Of a DNA stretch of 50,934 nt, positions 1 through 6,305 are shown in pieces. How positions within the stretch are numbered: the first letter of the stretch is position 1; each line of letters opens with the position of its first letter. Origin of the DNA: a virus; the IMG/VR virus record IMGVR_UViG_3300030382_002670, positions 1 through 50,934 of that record. One strand, 5' to 3'. Under the pieces are notes generated by a model. That model had not been told where the DNA came from and did no database searches. It saw only the letters and a program-made list of their open reading frames with translations. Made by a program: the position numbers and the translations under genes.

Positions 1-64
1 CACATGCACCTGTGTCTAGGGCGCTCCTTCCCTTTAATCCTGCTCTCGGCGAGACATGCCAAAC
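1..64. other. Left edge, no supported gene
   Basis: I see no gene that can be defended here. On the minus strand an AAGGAG sequence (29-24) lies upstream of an ATG at 5-3 that would open a gene running off the window, but the spacing of about 18 bases is too long for a convincing ribosome binding site. A short near-palindrome, TCTCG-G-CGAGA, lies at about 44-54. Confidence 0.3.
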
Positions 65-235
65 TTAGTGGTTTAGCTTTCTCTCTAATCTAAAACCTAA
101 CGAAGCGATAAAACCTATAAGAGCTACATCAGGGCTTTGTATCCAATCCATCATCCATGCGAATAATGATAACATTGCACCATCATATATAGCTAGTCTA
201 AAGTCATTTAAAAACGATATAATCACCTTTTTCAT
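65..235 (-). CDS. Small membrane protein (56 aa), holin-like candidate
   Basis: Begins at ATG 235-233, which shares one base with the TAA of the deformylase gene (TAATG), and has an AAGGAG site seven to eight bases upstream inside that gene. The product has a basic start (MKKV), a hydrophobic middle with residues such as MLSLFAWMMDW and VALIGFIASLGF (about 20-49), and a charged C-terminus (RLERKLNH). It looks like a one- or two-pass membrane protein. Small size, hydrophobicity and coupling to another gene would fit a holin or a phage membrane accessory protein, but no family is recognised. The good ribosome binding site and stop/start coupling argue that it is real. Confidence 0.65.
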   Translation of the reverse strand: MKKVIISFLNDFRLAIYDGAMLSLFAWMMDWIQSPDVALIGFIASLGFRLERKLNH

Positions 236-723
236 TAGTTTGTCTCCTTATGTTGTTGCCATTCAGCAGACCTATCATGTATTGTAACTCCATTCAAATG
301 GTCTACTTCATGTTGTATTATTTGTGCATCAGTTCCACTAAATGTTTCAATAAGATATTTGTCATTAAAGTAACAATAGTAATTAAGTGTAATAACTTTA
401 TGTCTTTCTACCATGTATATCTTCTTGCCCTTTTTAATAGATAAACAACCTTCAGCTACTACTATTGGGTCTAAGTGATACTTAGTAATTGTTGGGTTAA
501 TAAACACTTTACCATCACCATTTATCTTAGCAATAAAAGCACTATAATGACTGTTTAACTGATTCAATGCAATACCTGCAGCGATGCCTTTACGACCTCT
601 AAACTCATTCATTAGCATGTTAACTAATCTCTTGATTTGAGGCTTATTATCTGATTGTATAGTAGCTGTAGGTCGCTGTAAAATAGCTTCCTTTTTACTA
701 CCAGTTTGAACGATTGAGCGCAT
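235..723 (-). CDS. def: Peptide deformylase (phage-encoded)
   Basis: Iron/zinc hydrolase that removes the formyl group from the N-terminal methionine of new proteins in the cytoplasm. All three family motifs are visible: GIALNQ (residues 50-55, a variant of GxGLAAxQ), EGCLS (91-95, metal ligand Cys93) and QHEVDH (137-142, metal ligands His138 and His142, catalytic Glu139). At 162 residues it is near the bacterial length, longer than the shortest viral forms. The start at 723 is chosen because AAAGGAGAT lies just upstream; a longer open frame to 807 would run through the hairpin at 772-813. The Gly-to-Asn change in motif 1 (ALNQ instead of AAPQ) is unusual. It is coupled to the small membrane-protein gene downstream. 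Viral deformylases are thought to speed translation of phage or host photosystem proteins; the role here is unknown. Confidence 0.93.
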   Translation of the reverse strand: MRSIVQTGSKKEAILQRPTATIQSDNKPQIKRLVNMLMNEFRGRKGIAAGIALNQLNSHYSAFIAKINGDGKVFINPTITKYHLDPIVVAEGCLSIKKGKKIYMVERHKVITLNYYCYFNDKYLIETFSGTDAQIIQHEVDHLNGVTIHDRSAEWQQHKETN

Positions 724-771
724 AATAATATCTCCTTTCCCGCTTAATGCGGTACGCTGTGTAGTACTAAT

Positions 772-813
772 AAAAAACATTATGTGTGGTATACTATGTA
801 TACACACACATAA
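772..813 (-). terminator. Intrinsic terminator between the 835-1140 gene and def
   Basis: Bases 780-813 form a near-perfect hairpin: TTATGTGTG and GTATAC pair with GTATAC and CACACATAA around a three-base loop (795-797), with one bulged base (804), giving 15 base pairs. Read on the minus strand the stem is followed directly by TG and six T (777-772), the normal layout of a rho-independent terminator. The stem is AT-rich, so efficiency may be modest. It could also act as an operator, since GTATAC-TAT-GTATAC is itself a symmetric site. Confidence 0.6.
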
Positions 814-834
814 CGTCTCATATGGATGGGGAGC

Positions 835-1140
835 TTAGTCTTTGAGGCCGAAGGACTCAATGGCGTGAGCTAGTGCAGCGTCCACATCATCGTGTCCACG
901 CTTTGCTGGGCCGATGAATATGTGAGGGGGATACTTCTTACCTTGGTAATAAGTGACCTCATCTGTGCACAGTAGGGTCCAACCTAGTTTCTCGGCTAAG
1001 GTCAACGCTTCATCGACCTTATCCTGAGCAAACGTAGTTGGTTCCCAAATGAGGTAACCGACGCCCTTGTTTTTCAAAGGGCTCGTTTTGCCGAATGTCT
1101 GGAACAGATATGTTAATAATTTAAGAAGTAATTCTTTCAT
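835..1140 (-). CDS. Hypothetical protein (101 aa)
   Basis: Starts at ATG 1140 with GAAAGGAC eight bases upstream. The N-terminus is an amphipathic, leucine-rich stretch (MKELLLKLLTYLFQTF), followed by an alpha/beta-looking segment (KVDEALTLAEKLGWTLLCTDE) and a C-terminal DDVDAALAHAIESFG helix. I recognise no family. Its base composition is more GC-rich than the structural genes, as is the gap that follows. It is the first gene leftward from the divergent region and is followed by a terminator, so it may be transcribed alone. The leucine-rich start might associate with membrane, but this is only an impression. Confidence 0.7.
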   Translation of the reverse strand: MKELLLKLLTYLFQTFGKTSPLKNKGVGYLIWEPTTFAQDKVDEALTLAEKLGWTLLCTDEVTYYQGKKYPPHIFIGPAKRGHDDVDAALAHAIESFGLKD

Positions 1141-1370
1141 TGTATGTCCTTTCGCAATGTAATAATTGCTTGTTTAGTTATTGAAAGCGCAGCGTCCGTG
1201 GGACACAGCGAACGTAACTGAGGTTGAGTGCTTTTCAACGAGGCCGAGGGGCCCGGCGGCGCTTTTTCGACGGGTACGGTCGCGCGTATATCGCGTGCAC
1301 GCATTCTAGGTAAATTTTTTGAAAGCCGTTCTCATTTCTCATCCCTATAGTAATAAAATGGGGGGAATCA
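1141..1370. promoter_or_regulatory. GC-rich divergent intergenic region with palindromes
   Basis: This gap separates the leftward genes from the rightward structural unit, so promoters for both are expected here. It is clearly richer in G and C than its surroundings (about 1187-1302). Visible structures are AAAGCGC (1184-1190) matched by GCGCTTT (1259-1265), a GTTGA/TCAAC hairpin near 1223-1239, a CGCGCG-TATAT-CGCGTG stem near 1281-1297 and a perfect palindrome GCGTGCACGC (1293-1302). A TTGAAA (1319-1324) and TATAGT (1346-1351) are present but 21 bases apart, too far for a good sigma70 promoter. It could be a regulatory region, a replication origin or a packaging site. Confidence 0.45.
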
Positions 1371-1661
1371 GTGATTTCCCCCTTTTTCCCTATTTTTTTT
1401 GTAAAAATTTTCGTAATATTTGTTATGATTTTGACTTTTTATGTAATTGCTACGTTTCTAAGTTTTTCCGATGAGATGTGGAATATTAGTAATCCTAGGC
1501 CTAACCCCTCAAAACCCTATTTTTACCTAAAATGGGAAGAAAAGGACTTTTATAGCTATAAAATCAAGGGAGAGTGGGTTTTAAGGCAGTATAGGAAAAC
1601 TGATTCTCCTCTAAAAAAGCGTATTAGAAGTAAGTATTGGAAAAAAAGGCTTGGAAAATAG
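1371..1661 (+). CDS. Small membrane protein (96 aa), GTG start
   Basis: Starts at GTG 1371 behind a GGGGGGA site. The first 32 residues are almost entirely hydrophobic (residues such as FFPIFFVKIFVIFVMIL) and form one membrane helix; the rest is soluble and ends in a very basic tail (KKRIRSKYWKKRLGK). This makes a single-pass protein with a basic cytoplasmic or periplasmic tail. No family is recognised. It stands alone ahead of the structural unit and 1.3 kb before the endolysin gene, so a role in lysis (holin or spanin-like) is possible. An internal methionine start around residue 19 would leave too little of the helix. Confidence 0.55.
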   Translation: MISPFFPIFFVKIFVIFVMILTFYVIATFLSFSDEMWNISNPRPNPSKPYFYLKWEEKDFYSYKIKGEWVLRQYRKTDSPLKKRIRSKYWKKRLGK

Positions 1662-1682
1662 TACAATATTCTTATTTTTAAT

Positions 1683-1746
1683 TAGGTACTAAGTAAGGGG
1701 CTAATTTAGTTAAAGATATAACAAATAAAACTACGGTTAGTACCTA
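1683..1746. repeat. Perfect 10-bp inverted repeat with 44-bp spacer
   Basis: TAGGTACTAA (1683-1692) is matched by its exact complement TTAGTACCTA (1737-1746). It lies in the 159-base gap between the membrane-protein gene and the first gene of the structural unit. For this gap size a perfect 10-base match is expected by chance about once in a hundred at even base composition, somewhat more often in AT-rich DNA. It could be paired operator half-sites, a long RNA stem, or a binding site for a looping regulator. I see no confident promoter in the gap itself. Confidence 0.5.
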
Positions 1747-1820
1747 TTTGAAGTTTTTCTTGCTTTATATAGCTAGTGTTTTGTAAGTTAAGACCATGTT
1801 TTTAGGGGAAAACTAAGATA

Positions 1821-2744
1821 ATGGCGTATAATGATACATTTACGAATAGACCTGTAACTGAAGCGGACTTCAACAGGGCATTATCGTATAAAAATAAGAA
1901 GCCCTATAGCTGGGCCCCCGACAACACTATCCACAGAGATGCATGGGATGCGGTAGAAATGGGTGTAACAGAGTGGCACCCTGCTGCGATACCAAATGCA
2001 CAATCAAAAGGTCCAGTCACTAAGAAAAAGAAGTGGTATGAGACCGACAAAGAACCTTTCAACCTAGCTGATGCAGATATACCTGTTAGTGATATATTGG
2101 CAAATGTGGCTAAAAAGCTTGAAACTGGCTATAAAGATGTTAAAAAGAAGCGTTTGAAGAATAAACAAGAGCGTTTAGAGAATAGACAGGAAAGAATCAG
2201 TAAAAAGCTTAAGGAAACAAAGAAAGATAGGAAGAAGGTTAATGAAACTAAAATCAAGGATAGAAGTGCAAGAATTGAAGAAATACTAGATAAGGTTAAG
2301 AATTTTAACCTAAACCCTGGTCCTAGAGAGGAAGGAGAAACAGTGAGTGGAATAAATCCAGAATTACTAAGAGCGATAGAAAAATTTGGTCAAGGAGTGA
2401 AAGACACCTATAAAGCGGCTAAAGATAACATTAAATCCGGTATAAATGAGGCTGAGGACGAAAACCGATTAGGTGATTTAATAGACGGAGCTATGGCTCC
2501 AGGAGTTAAAGCGCCTGATGCCAGCATGCCTTTACCGAAAAGTAGCTCTATGTACGCTAAGTACGCTCAAAATCTCTCGGAGGGTGAACAAACTCTGCCC
2601 CCAGTACAGCAGCCATCAATGTCTGATATGCTAGGAGATATGGCTAGAAGAATGCCAGCGCAAGAAGCTTTAATGAGATATACACGAGGAGGATTTGGGA
2701 TGGATAAAAGCCCAGAGAATCCATCATATAGGGGGATGGTATAA
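1821..2744 (+). CDS. Hypothetical structural-unit protein with charged coiled coil (307 aa)
   Basis: First gene of the compact plus-strand unit, with AGGGGA upstream of ATG. Residues 95-160 are almost wholly Lys, Glu, Arg and Asp with repeats such as KKKRLKNKQERLENRQERI, predicting a long coiled coil. The C-terminal part is rich in Pro, Met and Ser and looks disordered. No enzyme motif is seen. The gene overlaps the endolysin start by one base (TAATG). Its position before endolysin and terminase genes suggests a virion or late-expressed protein, but no function can be assigned. Confidence 0.8.
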   Translation: MAYNDTFTNRPVTEADFNRALSYKNKKPYSWAPDNTIHRDAWDAVEMGVTEWHPAAIPNAQSKGPVTKKKKWYETDKEPFNLADADIPVSDILANVAKKLETGYKDVKKKRLKNKQERLENRQERISKKLKETKKDRKKVNETKIKDRSARIEEILDKVKNFNLNPGPREEGETVSGINPELLRAIEKFGQGVKDTYKAAKDNIKSGINEAEDENRLGDLIDGAMAPGVKAPDASMPLPKSSSMYAKYAQNLSEGEQTLPPVQQPSMSDMLGDMARRMPAQEALMRYTRGGFGMDKSPENPSYRGMV

Positions 2745-3274
2745 TGCCAAAATTTGGAAAACGCTCTAGAACAGCTCTATCTACCTGCGATGAAAGCCTT
2801 CAAAGGTTATTTAACGAGGTAATCAAACACATAGATTGTTCGGTCTTGGAGGGCCATAGAGATGAAGATAAGCAAAATGAATATCATAAAGAAGGAAAAT
2901 CGAAACTTAAGTTCCCTGATGGGCGTCACAACGCTAGTCCTAGCTGTGCTGTTGACGTTACACCATACCCAGTTGATTGGGATGATAGGGAGCGCCAAAC
3001 ACTATTCGCTGGCTTTGTTATGGGCGTGGCTCGGTGCATGGGTATCGGAGTAAGATGGGGTGGTGATTGGGATGGAGATTTCCTAGTACAGGATAATAAG
3101 TTCGATGATTTCCCTCATTTTGAGTTGACTAAGAAGGACTTGTATAGAATTTCTTATAAAAAGCAAGTTAAGGCGAGAGCAGAAGAACTTAAAACTAAAA
3201 TGGCGGCAGAGGCTAAAAAGGCCTCTGCTAAGCCAGTAGCTAAAAAGAAGGTCAAAGATGGCAAAAAAGAATAA
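2744..3274 (+). CDS. Endolysin, M15-family L-Ala-D-Glu (VanY-type) peptidase
   Basis: Zinc peptidase that cuts peptidoglycan stem peptides to release progeny. The M15 pattern is present: His62 and Asp71 in GRHNASPSCAVDVTPY (the H-x(6)-A-x-D type), then WGGDWDGD (105-112) and DDFPHFEL (121-128) with catalytic Asp122 and zinc ligand His125. This matches the T5 endolysin/Ply500 type. There is no signal peptide, so it needs a holin to reach the wall. The C-terminal 35 residues are rich in Lys and Ala (KKASAKPVAKKKVKDGKKE) and may bind anionic wall polymer or membrane. No holin gene is directly adjacent; candidates lie elsewhere in the window. Confidence 0.92.
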   Translation: MPKFGKRSRTALSTCDESLQRLFNEVIKHIDCSVLEGHRDEDKQNEYHKEGKSKLKFPDGRHNASPSCAVDVTPYPVDWDDRERQTLFAGFVMGVARCMGIGVRWGGDWDGDFLVQDNKFDDFPHFELTKKDLYRISYKKQVKARAEELKTKMAAEAKKASAKPVAKKKVKDGKKE

Positions 3275-3671
3275 TTACGAAGACGATAGAAGCTGGTTTG
3301 ATTGGCTTTTCTCCTCGGTAGATTCAGGTAGATATATTCAGTCACAAAAAGATTTAAAAAAGATTACCTCAAATGCAGACCCAAATCATGAGTTTGCAGC
3401 TCTTTTTGATGAACATGGACAAGACATTTTTGGAGATTATCGTAATACATATTATAGGCATCTAAACCCAGCAGATAGTACTGTTTCTTATGTTCAGGGA
3501 CATACGCCAGTTATACATAGTGAAGGCTACGAAGATAGTTATGGATATGGATATCCTAGTTATGATGATAATGCCATGAATTATGCTAGAAAGAATATAG
3601 CAAAGGGAGATACTCTCTCATCTAAAGATATGGCTTTAAAACTGGCAAAACACAGATGGGGGAAGAAATAG
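3258..3671 (+). CDS. Hypothetical protein (137 aa), Tyr-rich
   Basis: Starts inside the end of the endolysin gene (17-base overlap) behind an AGAAGG site. The product is polar and rich in Tyr, Asp and Ser, with a run of YEDSYGYGYPSYDD near residue 92, and ends in a basic helix (LKLAKHRWGKK). No membrane segment, catalytic motif or recognised family. Because it lies between endolysin and terminase small subunit genes it is expressed with the packaging genes. Confidence 0.75.
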   Translation: MAKKNNYEDDRSWFDWLFSSVDSGRYIQSQKDLKKITSNADPNHEFAALFDEHGQDIFGDYRNTYYRHLNPADSTVSYVQGHTPVIHSEGYEDSYGYGYPSYDDNAMNYARKNIAKGDTLSSKDMALKLAKHRWGKK

Positions 3672-3674
3672 TGC

Positions 3675-4439
3675 ATGTATACAATCCCTATCAAGCATAA
3701 TGGCGACCAGGAAGCCACCACATATAAAGTTTACAAAAAAGAAGAAGCAGATGCTAAAAGCGTTGAGTACAAGTATTGGAAAGATGCTGAAGTCGGTGAG
3801 TATGGTATAACCGATGACGAGTATGTTGCAAAAGTTATTAATAAAAAAGAGTACGCATCTAACCATAAAACACCTAATATCTATATTCGTTATCCTTGGG
3901 GCTATACCTTTTATAATCCTAAGTATGCTAATAAAAAGCTTAATGCGAGTCATAGAGAGTCTAATCAAACTTTTACAGGGAAACCCCACTTAGAAGTAAT
4001 GGCAGGGCAGGATTTAATGAAAAATCTTGCAACTTACTACGCTTTATCCCCAAATTACGACATGGCTATAGACTGGGCAACGGAAGGTAACGTTAGTCCC
4101 AAAAAGCGTAAGAAGTTTAAAAGAATCATGAGAACGGAGGTATTTAAAGATATGGTAAAGGATGAATTACAAAAGCTCCTACAAGAGCATGGTATGACTG
4201 AAAACTTTACTTTAGACCTATTAGATGAGACTATTCAACTGGCAAAGGACAAAAAGGATGTATCTAACCTGCTTAAAGCAGTAGATAACCTACAAGAGAT
4301 GCACGGCATGAAGGATAAGCATCTTGTCAAAACAGTCGATAGGTTAGAGGCCACTTCTAGCACAAGGCTCTTAGATGAGATAATAGAAGAAGAAAAGTCT
4401 ATTAAAATCCAACAAACTACGGAAAAAGCAGATGAGTGA
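3675..4439 (+). CDS. Terminase small subunit-like protein
   Basis: Probable DNA-recognition subunit of the packaging motor. The C-terminal half (about residues 140-220) has the layout of TerS-type proteins: a basic segment SPKKRKKFKRIMRTEVFKDM, then a helix ending QKLLQEHGMTENF, then helical repeats LLDETIQLAKDKKDVSNLLK and LQEMHGM. The N-terminal 130 residues are not recognised. Position supports this call: one gene and then the large terminase follow. Length (254 aa) is at the upper end for TerS. An HTH in the N-terminal half is not obvious to me. Confidence 0.6.
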   Translation: MYTIPIKHNGDQEATTYKVYKKEEADAKSVEYKYWKDAEVGEYGITDDEYVAKVINKKEYASNHKTPNIYIRYPWGYTFYNPKYANKKLNASHRESNQTFTGKPHLEVMAGQDLMKNLATYYALSPNYDMAIDWATEGNVSPKKRKKFKRIMRTEVFKDMVKDELQKLLQEHGMTENFTLDLLDETIQLAKDKKDVSNLLKAVDNLQEMHGMKDKHLVKTVDRLEATSSTRLLDEIIEEEKSIKIQQTTEKADE

Positions 4440-4800
4440 GTTTGAAGATAAAATATTAGATAATATGAAGTATAAGCAAATACTTAAGGATAATGTGATA
4501 TCTAATCCCTGGTTGTTTAATTATGAACACGAACCTATTAAATTTGAAGGTTCTGGGGATAAGACGGGAACTGTGTATACTCATACTTATGGTGTTGATG
4601 ATGGCGTAATGGTTGTGCCATCTATTATGTATAATGAAGAATCTGGTAAATTAGAACATCATAAGGATGCATGGGGAGAGAGTACGAAAAGAGGTTATGG
4701 AATACACTTTCCAACGGAAGAGGAAGGTAATAAGTTCGCAGAGTGGCTTCACAATTATCACGAGATATCTGGTAAGAATAAAGAAAACTATGAATTATGA
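4432..4800 (+). CDS. Hypothetical protein (122 aa) between TerS and TerL
   Basis: Overlaps the TerS-like gene by eight bases and TerL by eleven, so it is probably translated by coupling. The sequence (VMVVPSIMYNEESGKLEHHKD, and PTEEEGNKFAEWLHNYHE near the end) resembles small phage proteins that carry an SIxxxDG-type segment and an EExAxxxAxxxS helix, found near terminase genes, but I cannot name a family. No catalytic motif or membrane helix is seen. Confidence 0.7.
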   Translation: MSEFEDKILDNMKYKQILKDNVISNPWLFNYEHEPIKFEGSGDKTGTVYTHTYGVDDGVMVVPSIMYNEESGKLEHHKDAWGESTKRGYGIHFPTEEEGNKFAEWLHNYHEISGKNKENYEL

Positions 4801-6289
4801 AGAACAATACGCACAGAAACAGGTATTAAGTAGACTATATAAGAATATGGCCCTTTTTGGGCGCACCTGCTTTCCAACTGCTCTCCACAAAGAAATCCCA
4901 CCCTTTCACAAGGATGTATATGAAAATCTAGCTGATGATAAGAAAAAGCGTGTTGCTATAGCAGCTCCAAGGGGAACAGCTAAAAGTACTACAACTACCC
5001 TCGTATATCCATTATGGAGGGCTGCTTTTAAGAAAAGCAATGAAGACCTCTTTATTGTTATTATCTCAGAATCACAAGCCCAGTCTATTAACTTCCTATC
5101 GCGTATTAAGTATCACTTAGATAATTCCACTATGTTTCATGAACTATTTGGGAATATGGGTAGTGCTACTGCTAGTAGATGGACTCATACAGATATTATC
5201 CTAGCTAACAATACTCGTATAGTAGCTGTTGGTACAGGACAGAGAGTTAGGGGTTTCCTCCAGGGAGATACACGTCCTAACCTTATTATTGTAGATGACT
5301 TTGAATCAGAGCTGAATGCCAATACACCAGAAGCTAGAGCTAAAAATAAGAAGTGGATGACTGAAGCGGTTATACCTTCTCTATCTGATGATGGCAAGAT
5401 AGCTATGATTGGTACGGTTATATCAGAAGATTGCTTTCTTTATTGGATAAAAGAGTCGGCATCCTGGAATGTGTTGTGGTTTTCTATATGGGATGACGAT
5501 GAAAAGAGTTTATGGCCTGAAAGGTTTCCAAAAGAAAGAATACTGCAAATTAAGGATGAATTTGCTAGTATAGGAAATATAAATGGATTCTATCAAGAAT
5601 ACATGAATATTGCCCAATCTCCAGATTCTGCTCCGTTTAAGCCAGAATGGGTGAAAATGCATCATTATGACTATAAGAGGATAAATGGACAGCAATGTTT
5701 AGTCCAAGACCTTGGAGATAAGAATAAAATAATACCTGTAGAACTTTATTGTGGGGTTGACCCAGCGAGTAGTTTATCTATCAGGGCAGACTTTTTTGTT
5801 ATTTCTGTAATTGCAGTGGATAATGATAATAACAAATATATAGTAGATACTTTTAGAGAAAGAATCTCTCCTGCTGAACAGCCGCGTAAGATTATAGATA
5901 TATATAAAAAATATAGGCCTAGAAGGGTAAAAATAGAGACTACTGGATATCAAGAGGCATTAAGGACTGGCACTAGAGAGATAATGAGAGAAGAAGAATT
6001 ATACATCCCAGGACTAGAAGCTGGTGTTAAACCAAGAAATAAGAAGTCAGAAAGGCTATTATCTCTAGTTCCTATGTTTGCTCGAGGGAATTTCTATTTT
6101 AGGCCTGAGGATATTGCTGCTCAACAAGAGTTTCTATCTTACCCTAAAGGACAGCATGATGATGTTATGGATGCTATATGGACAGCTCTAGATGGTGCTA
6201 AACCATGTAGGATTAAAGTTGATGAATTTGACCCAAGTAAAGAAAATATTACAACTATGAAAAAAGTTCTTGATTGGATGACTATGTAA
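4790..6289 (+). CDS. terL: Terminase large subunit (packaging ATPase and nuclease)
   Basis: Motor that cuts concatemeric DNA and pumps it into the prohead. Numbered from Met at 4790: Walker A-type APRGTAKST (59-67), Walker B LIIVDD (165-170) with catalytic Glu172, and an RNase H-like nuclease with Asp324 (CGVDPASS), Glu383 (KIETTG) and the HDDVMD cluster (456-461). The 499-residue length is normal. An upstream in-frame Met at 4667 would overlap most of the preceding gene, so the start at 4790, next to the stop of that gene, is preferred even though only a weak AAGAA site precedes it. Good candidate for phylogeny of this phage. Confidence 0.95.
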   Translation: MNYEEQYAQKQVLSRLYKNMALFGRTCFPTALHKEIPPFHKDVYENLADDKKKRVAIAAPRGTAKSTTTTLVYPLWRAAFKKSNEDLFIVIISESQAQSINFLSRIKYHLDNSTMFHELFGNMGSATASRWTHTDIILANNTRIVAVGTGQRVRGFLQGDTRPNLIIVDDFESELNANTPEARAKNKKWMTEAVIPSLSDDGKIAMIGTVISEDCFLYWIKESASWNVLWFSIWDDDEKSLWPERFPKERILQIKDEFASIGNINGFYQEYMNIAQSPDSAPFKPEWVKMHHYDYKRINGQQCLVQDLGDKNKIIPVELYCGVDPASSLSIRADFFVISVIAVDNDNNKYIVDTFRERISPAEQPRKIIDIYKKYRPRRVKIETTGYQEALRTGTREIMREEELYIPGLEAGVKPRNKKSERLLSLVPMFARGNFYFRPEDIAAQQEFLSYPKGQHDDVMDAIWTALDGAKPCRIKVDEFDPSKENITTMKKVLDWMTM

Positions 6290-6305
6290 TGCTTAAATTA
6301 TACGC

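Noticed and set aside
1199-1206. TGGGACAC shared with the inverted repeat at 47150-47210
   Set aside because: One shared 8-mer between short gaps is within chance expectation (roughly 0.6 expected matches for these gap lengths at even composition), so not claimed as a common operator.
1319-1351. TTGAAA ... TATAGT promoter
   Set aside because: Spacing of 21 bases is too long for a normal sigma70 promoter.
4667-4790. Longer terL start at 4667
   Set aside because: Would overlap most of the preceding 122-residue gene, and the extra residues do not resemble the TerL N-terminus.
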